Positions 11,942 to 22,528 are shown, numbered from the stretch's first letter. The stretch: 64,000 nucleotides of DNA from Eublepharis macularius (GCF_028583425.1 NC_072807.1:38197001-38261000), one strand, 5' to 3'. The notes: generated by a model from the sequence alone, not told the origin. A program made the numbers and translations.

Positions 11942-12107
11942 AAAGCCGAAAGAAAGCCGAAAGAATCCCGAAACGTTTCGGCTTTTTTCTTTCGGCTACC
12001 CGAAACGTTTCGGCATTCCCCGAAACGTTTCGGCATTCCCCGAAAGAAGCCGAAACACTTTTGTTTCGGCATTCTTTCGGCATTCTGAATGCCGAAACGC
12101 ACATCCC
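11942..12107. repeat. right subterminal GCCGAAA/TTTCGGC motif cluster
   Basis: As on the left, the last 165 bp are built from GCCGAAA/TTTCGGC. Here they include repeated CGAAACGTTTCGGCATTCC units (at least two in tandem) that are absent from the left end. The two ends have the same motif but a different arrangement. Confidence 0.6.
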
Positions 12108-12117
12108 TAGACGCTAT

Positions 12118-12167
12118 GAATGAAAGATCTCCAAAACATCCGATCGTTCACAGCCTCATCGGATCTT
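12118..12167 (+). repeat. right half of the older repeat split by the foldback
   Basis: GAATGAAAGATCTCCAAAAC continues the copy interrupted at 9637, matching the element at 19752 after its GGCGACCCT. It runs into L2 sequence at about 12168. Confidence 0.65.
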
Positions 12168-12772
12168 GGTTTTAACTTACAAAGCCTTAAATGGACTGGG
12201 ACCAGCATACCTGAGGGATCGCTTCTCCCTGGATGTACCCCAGAGAGCGCTGAGATCAGTGGGCAAACATGTGCTGGTGGCCCCTGGCCTCGACTAGGGC
12301 CAGGGCATTTTCGGTCCTGGCCCCAACCTGGTGGAACTCTCTGTTGGAGGATACTCGGGCCAGCCAAGATCTTGCATCCTTTCTGTGGGCCTGTAAGACA
12401 GAGATGTTCCACCAGGCACATGGTTCAGGCCAGTGTTAGGTCCATCAAATGAGCCTCCCTACCAGTCTCCTGCCAGCGTAGGGGCTATATGGTTGTCTAT
12501 ATAGTGATCTTTCACCACAAACGTGATGTTACAGAGTATTATCAACCCGCACCTCCCCTCTTTCTATGTTTGGTGGGCAGGGAAGTGTAAAGGGGCCCCA
12601 TCCTGGGATGCCGCAAAATATATTGTCGAGTTCTTCAATTCTGAAGTTATGTTTTTTGTGATTTGTGATTTTTATGGTTTTATTCCTGTATTTCTATTAT
12701 TGTTGTAACCCGCCCTGAGCCCATTCACAGGGAGGGAGGGCTAACAATCAAATAAACCTAAACCAAACTTAG
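12168..12772 (+). mobile_element. L2-type LINE, 5'-truncated 3' end
   Basis: Contains degenerate C-terminal L2 ORF2 sequence (conceptual LTYKALNGLGPAYLRDR-like), then the conserved 'ggccagggcattttcggtcctggcccc' and 'acctggtggaactct' region. The 3' UTR ends in GTAACCCGCCCTGAGCCC and AATCAAATAAACC. It is frame-broken and inactive. The same 3' end is seen at 41432, 46505 and 61885. Confidence 0.8.
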
Positions 12773-13820
12773 GTTGCTAGGCTTCCTTCAATTTTTCAGT
12801 CTCCCTAAATAGGCCATCTGGATTATTTTTGCTTCTGTGCTCTTTTAAATTTTTGTTGTTGCCGATGAACAAATAATCTTTTGTGTAATGTATACAGGCT
12901 GAAGAGTTTGGCGTTTCTTGACGCAGAAGAGCAGATGTTGCTCAGCTCCTTGGGAGGGGCTCCAAAGGTTGATTTGTCTGCTTGTGTTTCTTTGTTCACA
13001 ATACTTTGTTGGCAAATGATATCCCACGATGAAAACCTTTTCGCATGAGTAGGATTTCTACCCACGTGGACTCCTAATGAGTCAGATGCAGGTGCGCTGT
13101 GAATCCAAAAAAGGCTTCGGGTCACCCTACAATGTGCCAGCAAACACAAGTCAACAGATAAATCTTTCCCAATGTCCCAGAAAGTGTTGCAGAATTTCTC
13201 CCATGATGAGGAGCCGAGGCTTGAAGAAAGCCTTGGGGTACAGGCCACCGTAAAGTTCTTCAGCACAAACCCCCGTGAAATGAAAAGCCGCAAGGGTTTG
13301 TGCAGGAGGAATGTGGACAGCTTGTGTGTTAATGGCAACGGTGTGTTTCCTGGCCTCTCCGTTAAGAGGTTCCTTGCAGAGGTGTTCCGTTTTCTTCATC
13401 CTGGCAGGGCTTGCTCCCTCCTGATGTGTATGTGTGAAAAAGGAACAGGGGACGCCCTTCTGGCTTTCTTTGCCTGCCTACGTAATTTTTCCATTGACCA
13501 ACTTATTTATGCTCAAAGCAGGTGGGACCTCATGAACGCAAGATGCCAGGAACACCTTCCTCACAAGCTTTCATTAGCAGTAGAATTCACATCCTAAAGC
13601 TACCGGCTACACCTACAACCTTTTTTTGGCGTAGTGGTAGCCCTTGTGCTGACAACGTGTAGAGTTCACAAAATCTTTGACCACTACGAGGGTCCAAATT
13701 TTTAATATTCTGAAGGGGCTAATGATATTGCCTTGGCTTTGTCCACTAAACAAACTGAAGAAGAGACTCTTTAGCCCCTTCCCTCCCCAGTGAGATAAAC
13801 CGCAGAACTCTTTCTTCACA
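12773..13820. other. non-coding stretch with a long but unsupported minus-strand frame
   Basis: The minus strand has a 171-residue open frame (12823-13338). It shows no motif known to me, has an ordinary composition and no homologous neighbour, so it is not called a gene. The stretch may be an old unrecognised repeat. Confidence 0.4.
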
Positions 13821-14016
13821 TTGGCTGTTTCCACACTACTCACCTTCATCCGGAACGCTGCAGAACGTCGCGAAAAAAACGCGGAAGATAGCATCTTCTC
13901 GCACGAGTTTTGCGCAATGTCGCGCAAAACTCGCACGAGAAGATGCCATCTTCGGCGTTTTTTTCATGACGTTCCACAGCGTTCCGGATGAAGGTGAGTA
14001 GTGTGGAAACAGCCAA
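13821..14016. repeat. palindromic MITE with GGNYGNTTCC ends, copy 2
   Basis: Ends TTGGCTGTTTCCACACTACT and AGTAGTGTGGAAACAGCCAA are exact complements. The core mirrors CATCCGGAACGCTG, GCGGAAGATAGCATCTTC and CACGAGTTTTGCGCAATG. It shares the core motif 'cgcacgagttttgcgcaatgt' with the copies at 9235 and 25952. Non-coding. Confidence 0.88.
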
Positions 14017-14834
14017 GACCTCTGTGGCAGTCCTTCCCCTGCAGGCAACACAAGCCAGGCAAATGGGAGCCAGCAGCAGAAACACAGGGGTGTGGGGGAG
14101 AACTCTGCCCAAGACGCTACAACCGTCCTGAGGCTTAGGAGATGGATCATTTTAAAGAGCCATTGGTCCACTTTGCTCGAATTTGCTTTTTGCTTCTTGT
14201 TGCTTGATTTTGCTTTTACGACTGTTTAAATTACTGTGAGGTACTTGAAACATTATTGATGGAAAGGCAAGCTGGAAATAAGTTAAATGAATATTCCGCA
14301 CCGAGAAACCTGTCTGTCTATGGAGGAATGAGATTTTCTACGGGTGGAGTCTGGGATTCAGGGTCCTGCATAGATCTTTGTTCCTCCTCTTGACTTGCAG
14401 AAGAATAATGAATTATGCAAAATACAGGGCATGGAGTGATTCTGAATAATTAATAAAGATCATGGAATTGCACAGAATACAGATTGCCTGGGTGCAGAAC
14501 TTTAATTTTTGTTAAGGTTCAGCCAACAAGACAAAAAAGATGCTTCTGAAACTCCTTTGTTCTTGACTTCTCTGCTGGGACTTGAAGAAACTCTGGAGGG
14601 ACACGATAACCTTGAGTGAACTCCATTTCAAAAACACTTCCTTTCTCCAGTTTCTTATTTTCGGTTTCTGCCACTCCCTTTTTCGGCTCGACAGTCTGCA
14701 CGCCACTTTCCTCTGCTCCATAAAATGTCGTTATCTCCCCCACCTAAAGAGTGCTAGAATTATCCACAGGGACATGATAGGTCCTTTTGATTCACTTCTC
14801 CAAAAACACAAGCATGCAACTTTATCACAAAAAG

Positions 14835-14991
14835 CAGGGCTTTTTTTTCAGGGGGAACGGAGTTCCGGCACCTCTTGAAAATACTCAGCAACAGCGCTTG
14901 AAAATAATATGATTTCAAAGAATCCTGTGTGTGTGTTCCTCTTTTCGCTCTTGAGAGTTCCACCACCTCTTTTCCCAGAAAAAAAAACCTG
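14835..14991 (+). mobile_element. CAGGGCTTTTTTTC hAT MITE, copy 1 (short)
   Basis: Starts CAGGGCTTTTTTTTCAGGGG and ends TTTTCCCAGAAAAAAAAACCTG. The flanks ACAAAAAG and ATGAAAAG match at 6 of 8 positions. The interior is shorter than in the other copies and lacks the nested palindrome, so it is an internally deleted derivative. Confidence 0.8.
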
Positions 14992-16395
14992 ATGAAAAGT
15001 ATTCGTTTCTCTGTTGCTAAGGTATTTGTTATGATTTTATGATCCTTGAGTTTTCCAGAATAAAAGCTTTCCCTCTTTCACTTTCAGCATCTAAAATCAA
15101 TCCTCTTCCAAGGCTTAAAGCTTGCTGTGCTTCAGTTCACTGCCCAGCATACAGCTTAAAAAACAGAATCAGAATGGAAATGGTTGTAGAATCTGTTCCC
15201 AAGCTTGAGATGGGAACTTTTACCTTTGCTGTGACCTGGAATTTCCAGAGAAGCAGATCCTCTTAGATCATTTATTTGGAACAAGAAAGTTAACATTCAG
15301 GAGTCACCCAGTACGTAACAATATTCCTTTGGGGAAAAAAACAAAACACTGAAGTCAAGATGACTTTCATGAATATTTGCAAAGGAGGCATAAGCCAGGA
15401 GAACCAGAGAAAATGAGTAATTCAGGAGTGGAGGAGGAAGAGGGGAGCTTGAGGTTTTATTTTCAGATTTTTCATGGAAAAAACGTAAGATCTATTCCAA
15501 GTCATCTTTCCAGCATCAGGGTGGTACAGAGCTTGGAGTGAAAAATAGTACCACCAATTCTTCAATTAAAAATGAGATCAAGTTGGGATTAAACAAATGT
15601 TGGCATTTGTATGCACTGGAGACTCCCTCGGGCTTTACAACTTTTACTTGTGGCAGGGGAACCATTTCTAGATAAATGAAAACATTAAGAGGAATAAATA
15701 AATTCTTGAGCTTGAAATAGCACTGCTTTCTGCTTAAGGAAACTGGAGACCACGAGATCTGATTTCATTTATTCTACACATGCTCCAAAGAAGAAAGCAC
15801 CTTTTATACAGCACAAAAGTGAGAGCCTTAATGTCTCAGTTGCCTTGAAGAGGGTTGGAGGTTTGGCTTTTTGGTCAGTTGGAAGTGCCCATATAAAACA
15901 GTGGAAGTGGAAACATTTTCCCAAACCACACCAAGCGTTATTTCAGGATGCTTTGTTTAAAAATATTTCTGGGTTTGCTCAGTCAGACAGAAGCCATGGT
16001 CCCACCCCAAGAAATCACGTACCCTTGATCTATATTTGGAAGCTTCCCTCCACCTCCTCCCCTCAGCCCCCGTCTTCTGGTGAAAGAAAATTCTGTGTGG
16101 TTATATGACTAAGCAAGGCTCAGGAGATGCACACAATACAGAACCAAGCCTCTTCCTCACCCAACTTATGCTGAGGGTTGTCAGCATAAGGGTTATATCG
16201 GAGGTAGCATCCTCCTTGTAAAGGTATCACACCATTAACTAGGTTTCCCCCTCTAGATTCATTCGGAACGAGAACGTGTGCATGTTCATTCCCCAGAGCA
16301 TCAGCGCCCTCAGCCATTTCTGTGCTGTCCCCAAAGCCACATAAAAATGGGCCTTAAGTCTTCATATAGTATCTGTGGCGTCCAGACATCAACCT

Positions 16396-16578
16396 GCTTA
16401 GTTCTCGTGGCCCTTTCTTAGTACTTTCTCGCGGCCCTTTCTTAGTGCTTAGTTCTCGTGGCCCTTTCTTAGTGCTTAGTTCTCGTGGCCCTTTCTTAGT
16501 GCTTAGTTCTCATGGCCGTTTCTTAGGGTTTAGTTCTCGTGGCCCTTTCGTAGTGCTTAGTTCTTGTGGCCCTTTCTT
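16396..16578. repeat. 27-bp minisatellite, about 7 units
   Basis: Seven imperfect units of GCTTAGTTCTCGTGGCCCTT followed by TCTTAGT run head to tail, and the second unit is shortened. The last unit continues without a break into CR1 3' UTR sequence at 16579. The same unit occurs once, in reverse, inside the CR1 at 34122-34715 (about 34333-34362). Because 27 is divisible by three it creates a repetitive open frame of LSSRGPFLV units, which is incidental. Confidence 0.9.
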
Positions 16579-16800
16579 CCACGCCCAGGGTATTGTCGAT
16601 CGCCGCTTTGGGGTTAGGAAGCAACTTTCTCCAGGCCAATTTGGCTAGGGATCCTGGAGGGTTTTTTGGCCATCTTCTGGGCATGGAACAGGGGTCACTG
16701 TGGGTGTGTGTGGGGAGGAGGTGGTTGTGAATTTCCTGCATTGTGCAGGGGGTGGATTACATGACTCTGGAGGTCCCTTCCAACACTATGATTCTGTGAA
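16579..16800 (+). mobile_element. CR1 LINE 3' end
   Basis: Reads through 'gatcctggagggttttttggccatcttctgggcatgg', then GGTGGATTACATGACTCTGG and CCCTTCCAACACTATGATTC, ending TCTGTGAA. This is the standard CR1 3' UTR with its ATTCTRTGA terminal motif. 5'-truncated, non-coding. Confidence 0.88.
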
Positions 16801-19154
16801 CATACAATGCACTTGCATGGCTCCTGGATAACCTGGGGAATACCGTGAAGGCTCCTGTTCAAGAGACAAAGACTCCCCTTTTTCCTCCTCACTTTCTCAC
16901 TCCTTTCCTTCAGTCTGAGAATGACCAGCGTTTGCTGCTTCAGCAGCTTTGGATCAAACACCTTTTGCCTCCTGTCAACTGCCACAACTCCTAAGAATTT
17001 TTGGTGATCCAACATAAATATCACCTGTCGGTGGAGTTTGTACTTAGTGTTATGCATGCTCTGTGGATAGAAATAAAACTGCCACAGAGACATGTCTAAG
17101 AAATTATTTTACTAATTTTTAAAATTATGTTTATTGCTCTGGTTTTGACATCTCTTTCAATTATGTGAATGACTTGAGGGTTACGCACATAATTAAAACA
17201 TGTTGAATAATGACTAAGGTACATAAGGAGGGGGGGGACCTGCATAACAGTGGGATATAAATCACAACCAGGGCAATCTTGCTTGCTTGCCCCTGCAAAA
17301 TTTCCCTACACCGTGATACAGATTATAGAATATAAAATTACAGAAATTTAAAACTGACTGGTGCACCACTTGCTCATGCAAATGGAAGGAAGGCATCGGG
17401 GTGGAGGAAGGTTACTACAGCTCCTTCCTGCTGTAGTAACCCCCTTTGACCTTGATTTCCATGCAATTACATACACTAAATTTGCATGGTCTTCTTGTCT
17501 GCAATAGATCATTGAGGGAGAGAAGTAGGCTGTGAATTGCGTGAGCCCAAGGGAGGAAAGAAACAGGGCAGATGGACAGCACTCAGACTTCACATTCTCT
17601 GGGGAATGTACGAATGTGAATGTGTAATAAATGTTCTTCAGACTGACTGAACAGGTGTGTTTGTGTGTGTTTGGCTATATCCTTGGCCTCTTGCAAATCT
17701 GAGCTGGCATTGGCAGAGGAGGTCAACTTGTGTCATGACCACACCTTCCTCTTGGTGTCTTGGCAAGAAGAAGCCATAACCAAATATTTCTAAAAAGGCA
17801 AGCTGACAACTAGGAGCATGAAAGACTGTGGAACAGGCTGAACGGATCCTCGGCCAGCTAAAGGAACTCCATTCAGGTGGCCGCAAACCACGGAGGGCCA
17901 CTTTCCCCACACATGAGTTCTGGATGGTGCTATTTTGCAGCACAAAATTTCTGCAGAATTCAGGCTGTTGCCACATTGCTGGTTCCTGAATAAACATGAC
18001 ACAATGTATTGTTATGATCTCCGTTCCTCTCGATTGCTCACTTTCCTGCCAGTAACAGAGCGCTTTCTATAACCTCACCTGCCCAGAAAAACCACATCCC
18101 CCCCCACCCACCCCGGTCTGAGAGCCGACAACGACTATGTTTCCATGCCAGGTGCTGGTGCAATGTGGCCACGTTAAGAAGCCCCCTCCCAAACAATGCA
18201 GGTTTGTTCCAAAGTTGTTTTCGCAGAGTTGGTTGTTGCTAGCTCTGCAGACCCCTAAATAATTTGCTGTATTGGGCATGGCCTTGCACACAAAGGATAC
18301 ACATTCAAATGCCCATACTTGTACGCTTTTGGAAATACCACACCCACCATTCCCCTGGGCAGGAAAGTCTGAGCTTTTGGCAAGTCCCAGTGCTAAAAGG
18401 CAAGCACTTGGAGTCAAACAGCCATCGGATTGCACAGAGGAATTCGCGAAGATTCGTGACGGCGAATTTTCGCCTACCCGTCACTGCAATTCGTTTCAAC
18501 TTTAGAAAGAAAATCCTCCTTGCCAAAGGGCAGCTTCTGACTGGGGTTGCTGTGAAAACACATCCTAACTATGGTCAATAAAGCCTGAACCTCCCTTCAC
18601 GCTCTCTCTCGGTTGCAGCTAGTGCAAAAGTTTAAGCCTATTCATCATGGTAACATATGTGCATTGCACTCAGGGGGAAAACAAACCTAAGGACACGTTG
18701 CATTCTCCACAGGGTCACTTAAGCACCAGAGAGAACATAAATCGTGCCCCTTCCCACCCCCTCTGGCGGAAAGGAGGCATCTAAAAGCCCACTGTGGGGG
18801 GAGGTGTTTGCAGGATCAAGTAACCGCCTCAAATGAACTCTGGAAGGTCAATGAAGGTTATTTGACATGAACCTTGGTCTTTGAGATGGGGGTGGCTTGT
18901 GCTTTACTGCCAGAGCTAACCTTGGAAAAGCTCCTACAAAGAGCCAATGATGATCTTTCAGGAAGATCCGGCAACAGCTCTTGCGCCACGTGTGGGGTAT
19001 TCTTGGCCTCAAGACTTACAGCAAACGCTTTTGCCCTGTTGGAAGAGACAGACGATTCAGAAATTCTTAGGAAGTGTTGCAAAAAGGCCACTACAATAGT
19101 CTTTCAAAGAGCCGTAAGACTCCTTGTTGCTTAAAACAAATGTCAAATTCAACT

Positions 19155-19342
19155 AGGGTTGCCAGCTCTGAGTTGGGAAATACCTGGAGATTTGGGGGTG
19201 GAGCTTGGGGAGGGGTGGAACTCAGCACATTATAATGACAGAGAGTCCACCCTCCAAAGCAGCCATTTTCTCCAGGGGAACTGATCTCATCAGTTGTAAG
19301 TCCGGGAGATCTCGAGCCCCTCACCTGGAGGCTGGCAACCTG
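19155..19342 (+). repeat. AGGGTTGCCAGC interspersed repeat, copy 3
   Basis: Starts AGGGTTGCCAGCTCTGAG and ends CACCTGGAGGCTGGCAACC. The interior has 'tttctccaggggaactgatctc' and 'gagagtccaccctccaaagc', matching the copies at 445 and 4829. Non-coding. Confidence 0.75.
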
Positions 19343-19751
19343 GAACCCAACATACATTCAGCTACATTTTGATCCAGGCGGTGGCTTTTCCACAGAGATG
19401 AGATTTGGATGGCTTCGGGAAAGCAGGGTTCCCGCCATGCAGCTAATGCACACCAATAATTATAATTATTAAAAATGCTCATTAGAAATGCCTAAACGAC
19501 GGAAGTAAATGATGAATAGTAACTTGCAAATGAAACAGAATCAGCAGTTGCAATGGGACTGGAATCTTAACGGTCAAAGGTCAATTTCTGTCATCCCTTC
19601 ATATTGCCCTGTGGCCGAGAAACAGAACCGAGGGAGGGGGAGGGGGCTAGGCAGATGAAAGGGTGGAGCTAAGCAAGTAGGAATGAGCTTGAATCACAGC
19701 GGCTGGAATCCAGGAACAGGATTAAGCCCTGCCTCGGCGACGTCCCTTTAT

Positions 19752-20000
19752 TGTGTGTGTTATGTGCCGTCAACTCGCTTCTGACTTATGGCGACCCTCT
19801 GCATGAGAGGCCTCCACAACGTCCTATCACTAACAGCCTTGATAAGATTTTGCAAACTGGAGGACGTGGTCTCCTTTATTGAGTCAAGCCATCTCATTTG
19901 GGGGCTTCCTCTTTCCGCCTTCCTTCAACTTTTCCTAGCAGTATTGACTTTTCTAGAGAGTCTCGTCTTCTCATGAGATGACCAAAGTATGACAGCCCCT
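19752..20000 (+). repeat. interspersed repeat beginning TATGTGCCGTCAACTCGC
   Basis: Opens with GTGTGTGTTATGTGCCGTCA..TTATGGCGACCCTCTGCATG and runs on through 'ctccacaacgtcctatcac' and 'gatgaccaaagtatgacagcc'. The first 45 bp, reversed, are the tail of the 5S-derived SINE at 50714. It may therefore be the 3' part of the LINE whose machinery that SINE uses, read on its opposite strand. The class is inferred. Confidence 0.6.
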
Positions 20001-20400
20001 TTATTCTCTCCCCTATAAGTGAACGGCAACCCTCCAAGCTCTTTGATGCTAGGCAGCCTCACCTTCTTAGGCAGGAAGCCTGTTTGGAGCTCTCAGATCT
20101 GGCACTCCCAAGACACCGCCCACTACCTTACCAATGGGCATTGACTAGGCTGATGCAACTACCAAAGAGTATCTGAGAACACATTCAGTGAGAAACCGTA
20201 AAGAATCCCTTGTGAACTGCAATAACACCCTCACCCCAATATCTGGAAAATCAACGGCACGAGTGGGCTCGCACCATGCAGAAAATCTCACACGAGTCTG
20301 CAGAGATGAGGCAAGGGAGCATCATTGAATTGAATGCTCAGCTGAGGAGGGAGGGAGGAAGTGGGAGCTCTGGGGACACACAGGAATAGACAGGCTGCTT

Positions 20401-20720
20401 CTGGCTGTTCATTAATTTAATTGTCTATTCGGCGTGGGGGTGGGAGATGTCACTGGCAACTTGGCCGAGATTCTTCCCTCCATCGTTAAGCATTATTAAA
20501 GTTTGACGCTGTCCTCAGCTTCCCTGGTCTGATTGGATTAAAACTCGAGGGTGCTTGTTATAGTAACAGGAACCCGTGTGACATAATGGGGGGGGGGGAG
20601 AGGAAGGGTGACACCCTCATCATGCCGACTCATTTGTCTTCCTGCCAAACCTTTGCTCCTGGTCATGATGCATGAATTAAATTTGTTATTTATTCTTTCC
20701 ATTAAGGGGAAGTTGGGAGG
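20401..20720. other. candidate conserved non-coding element in KLF13 intron 1
   Basis: This stretch lacks recognisable repeats and has several homeobox-type TAAT/ATTA cores (TTCATTAATTTAATTG, GCATTATTAAAG, TGCATGAATTAAATTTG) separated by high-complexity sequence. Such islands in large introns of developmental regulators are often enhancers. Conservation could not be tested, so this is only a suggestion. Confidence 0.25.
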
Positions 20721-20842
20721 GGTAGCCCTTTTGCTAAGAAAGGAGATCGCTTAATGTCACAGGTGAAGTGGAGGGTACAACAGCAGCATATCATATCATG
20801 AACACCGGAAGCCGAGAGATACTGAATATCTTGATCACCTGT

Positions 20843-21163
20843 CAGCTAACAGGAAATATAAACGGCATTCAGAGACAGGAATACAAAACAGTTCTATAGT
20901 TTTAATGCAAAAATTTCTAAATACAACAAAACAAAAATCTTTGCGCCAAACCCATATTTTGAACGCTGTTTGTATCTCCTCTGTGGAGATAGATTAAGAT
21001 GGGTAGCCGTGTTAGTCTGTCTGTAGCAGTAGAAAAGAGCAAGAGTCCAGTAGCACCTATAATAAGTAGCACATAATAAGACTTACAAAATTTGCGGTAG
21101 GGTATGAGCTTTCGTGAGTCACAGCTCACTTCTTCAGATACCTCTTGTATTTCCTGTTAGCTG
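20843..21163. repeat. segment bracketed by a 15-bp inverted repeat, containing a GTTAGTCTGTCTGTAGCAG repeat
   Basis: CAGCTAACAGGAAAT (20843-20857) is mirrored exactly by ATTTCCTGTTAGCTG (21149-21163). Inside, 21000-21140 is a widespread reptilian repeat with the blocks GCCGTGTTAGTCTGTCTG, AGAGTCCAGTAGCACCT and GAGCTTTCGTGAGTCACAGC. Whether the bracket is the true element end is uncertain. Confidence 0.55.
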
Positions 21164-21281
21164 TGGAACTGACATAATCAGCCCAAGGCACATAAACATG
21201 CATCCCTCCGGTGAACTAGGCCACTCTACTAGAAGGCATTGCAGATTTGAGACTCATGACATATTTCAAGATGGTTCTAGA

Positions 21282-21735
21282 CCAGGAGCCCCCAAGCTTT
21301 TTGAGTCTGGTACACATTTGGAATTCTGACACAATGTGGAGGGCGCACCCACAAAATGGCTGCTGCAGGAGGCGAAGCAGGGCTCAAAATGGCTGCCACC
21401 ACTTACCTTCTGTCACACAGTGAAGATCCTTGTGCTGTGGAAGCAGCTTCTGCCAAAGCCATGTTTTTAAATACCCGCACAGCCAATCAAATCTCCGATG
21501 GTTGTTGTGGATTTTCCGGGCTGTATAGCCATGGTCTTGGCGTATACACCCCAGAAAATCCACAACAACCATCGTTCTCCGGCCGTGAAAGGCTTCGACA
21601 ATACAATCAAATCTCCAATGGCCAATCAGAAGCCATGCTTGGCAAAAAAACCAGCTGGCCCACCAACTTACTAAAAACACTTGGCAGGTGACAAGAAAGG
21701 TGTCTGTGGGCACAATGGTGATTCCCATTTAAGTC
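21282..21735. mobile_element. hAT-like remnant, interrupted by a foldback
   Basis: Starts near GACCAGGAGCCCCCAAGC and TTTTTGAG, followed by GGAATTCTGACACA and two CAAAATGGCTGC units. It resumes after the insertion at 21497-21603 and ends near 'gtgtctgtgggcacaatggtg'. The CAGGGGTCCCCAACCTTTTTG-like start is typical of old hAT repeats of amniotes. The ends are too decayed to show a duplication. Confidence 0.5.
21497..21603. repeat. foldback insertion with 13-bp flanking repeats
   Basis: Flanked by CAATCAAATCTCC on both sides (21484-21496 and 21604-21616). The arms GATGGTTGTTGTGGATTTTC (21497-21516) and GAAAATCCACAACAACCATC (21554-21573) are exact complements around a 37-bp loop. They are followed by GTTCTCCGGCCGTGAAAGGC at 21574. 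The long flanking repeat suggests insertion by a retroelement, possibly Penelope-like. That class is inferred. Confidence 0.7.
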
Positions 21736-22510
21736 CATTATCACCCAACAAGGACTGAGCCATGCCAGTTCTAAGGAAAGAAGCCTTTGCTTAACTTGGC
21801 ACAACACAGTAACTTGATAGCATTATTGCTGTCTGGGAAGAGGGGCAGACCCCAGGCCTTAAAACACTTCTGCTGAGAAACCATTTTCCCATTGTGATGT
21901 TGGAGATGAGCTAGAGAGCATGCAAGGCAGTCAGACAATACACATGAGCCATGGGAAATCTTCTCCCTTCAAAAGTTTCTCCTTTTAGGAGGACAATATT
22001 GTCCAGTTTTTCCCAGAAATAGGACTGTGGAGGCTTCCGGGGTTTTTTAGAATGGCGGCTTGCAATTGCATTCTGGGGAACATGTGTGTTCACTGAACGT
22101 TTCATAGATGACTCCCAATAAGATCAGCAGGGATGGGGCAGGGATGAGGGGTGGAATTTCTCGGGAGTCAACTTGCCTGTTACTGTCGATCACGTGCTGC
22201 CACAGGAGTGTAATGGGTATGGTTTTAAGCTTGAGGTGACAGACCTGATGAGTGTTCTGAAGCACAAGCTGAGCATGTGCTCTAGGAAATGCAACAGAAA
22301 GGGATTCCATGGCAGATATGCACAAATTCCTTGGCAGGCATTGAAAGGGTTCCCTTAATGTAGAAAGCCTGGTAACTGCTCTTTTGGTAAAAGTGGCAGT
22401 GTGAAAAGGAAAAGAAATGCTTATTGGGGAAACGGCATGGACAGTGTGTGGGTGGGGGGCCCCTGTAGCATTCCCACGCAGGAAACCCATGACCAATCTG
22501 GTTGTGCACT

Positions 22511-22528
22511 TTCCCTCTCTTTCCACAG
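22511..22528 (+). promoter_or_regulatory. KLF13: KLF13 exon 2 splice acceptor
   Basis: An uninterrupted pyrimidine tract TTCCCTCTCTTTCCACAG ends in the AG that precedes the exon. The frame then opens with a split glycine codon (G from exon 1, GT here), which keeps the zinc-finger linker TGERPF in phase. Confidence 0.9.

Larger units (their letters stand above)
9638..12109. mobile_element. 2.47-kb hAT-type foldback element with kb-scale inverted arms
   Basis: Bounded by a perfect 8-bp direct repeat GACGCTAT (9630-9637 and 12110-12117). It begins TAGGGGTGTGC and ends GCACATCCCTA, complementary apart from one base. An 8-bp duplication with a YAGGG terminus is the hAT signature. The left arm (9638-10717) and right arm (11023-12109) are inverted copies around a unique spacer. 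One stretch of about 350 bp is identical, since both arms encode the same 115-residue frame (minus strand 10362-10709, plus strand 11030-11377). No transposase motif is seen, so it is non-autonomous and the open frames are probably incidental. The outer 150-170 bp of each arm have drifted in layout but both are packed with GCCGAAA/TTTCGGC motifs. The near-identity of the inner arms suggests recent origin or arm-to-arm conversion. Confidence 0.9.
1..22528 (+). other. KLF13: KLF13 intron 1, 3' part
   Basis: This stretch lies directly upstream of the KLF13 terminal exon and ends in its splice acceptor, so it is read as the 3' part of intron 1. No KLF13 exon 1 signature (first zinc finger, GC-rich N-terminal coding sequence) was found, so the intron starts outside the window. 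It contains many of the repeats listed separately. Stretches with no recognised feature include 640-1915, 2149-3456, 3654-4828, 6144-8611, 14992-16395 and 16801-19154. Open frames here show no family motif. That it is intronic is inferred from the exon, since the known family has one intron after the first zinc finger. Confidence 0.75.

Noticed and set aside
12823..13338. 171-residue minus-strand frame
   Set aside because: No recognisable domain, no splice or promoter context and an unremarkable composition; probably chance or an old repeat.
16396..16578. Regularly spaced repeats that might suggest a CRISPR array
   Set aside because: Units are directly adjacent without unique spacers, and the DNA is eukaryotic.
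16445..16648. Frame encoding repeated LSSRGPFLV units, like a repeat protein
   Set aside because: It is the translation of a 27-bp minisatellite that continues into CR1 3' UTR.
22417..22528. Upstream extension of the KLF13 frame beginning MLIGETAW
   Set aside because: A good splice acceptor separates it from the zinc-finger sequence, and the extension does not resemble finger 1 of a KLF.
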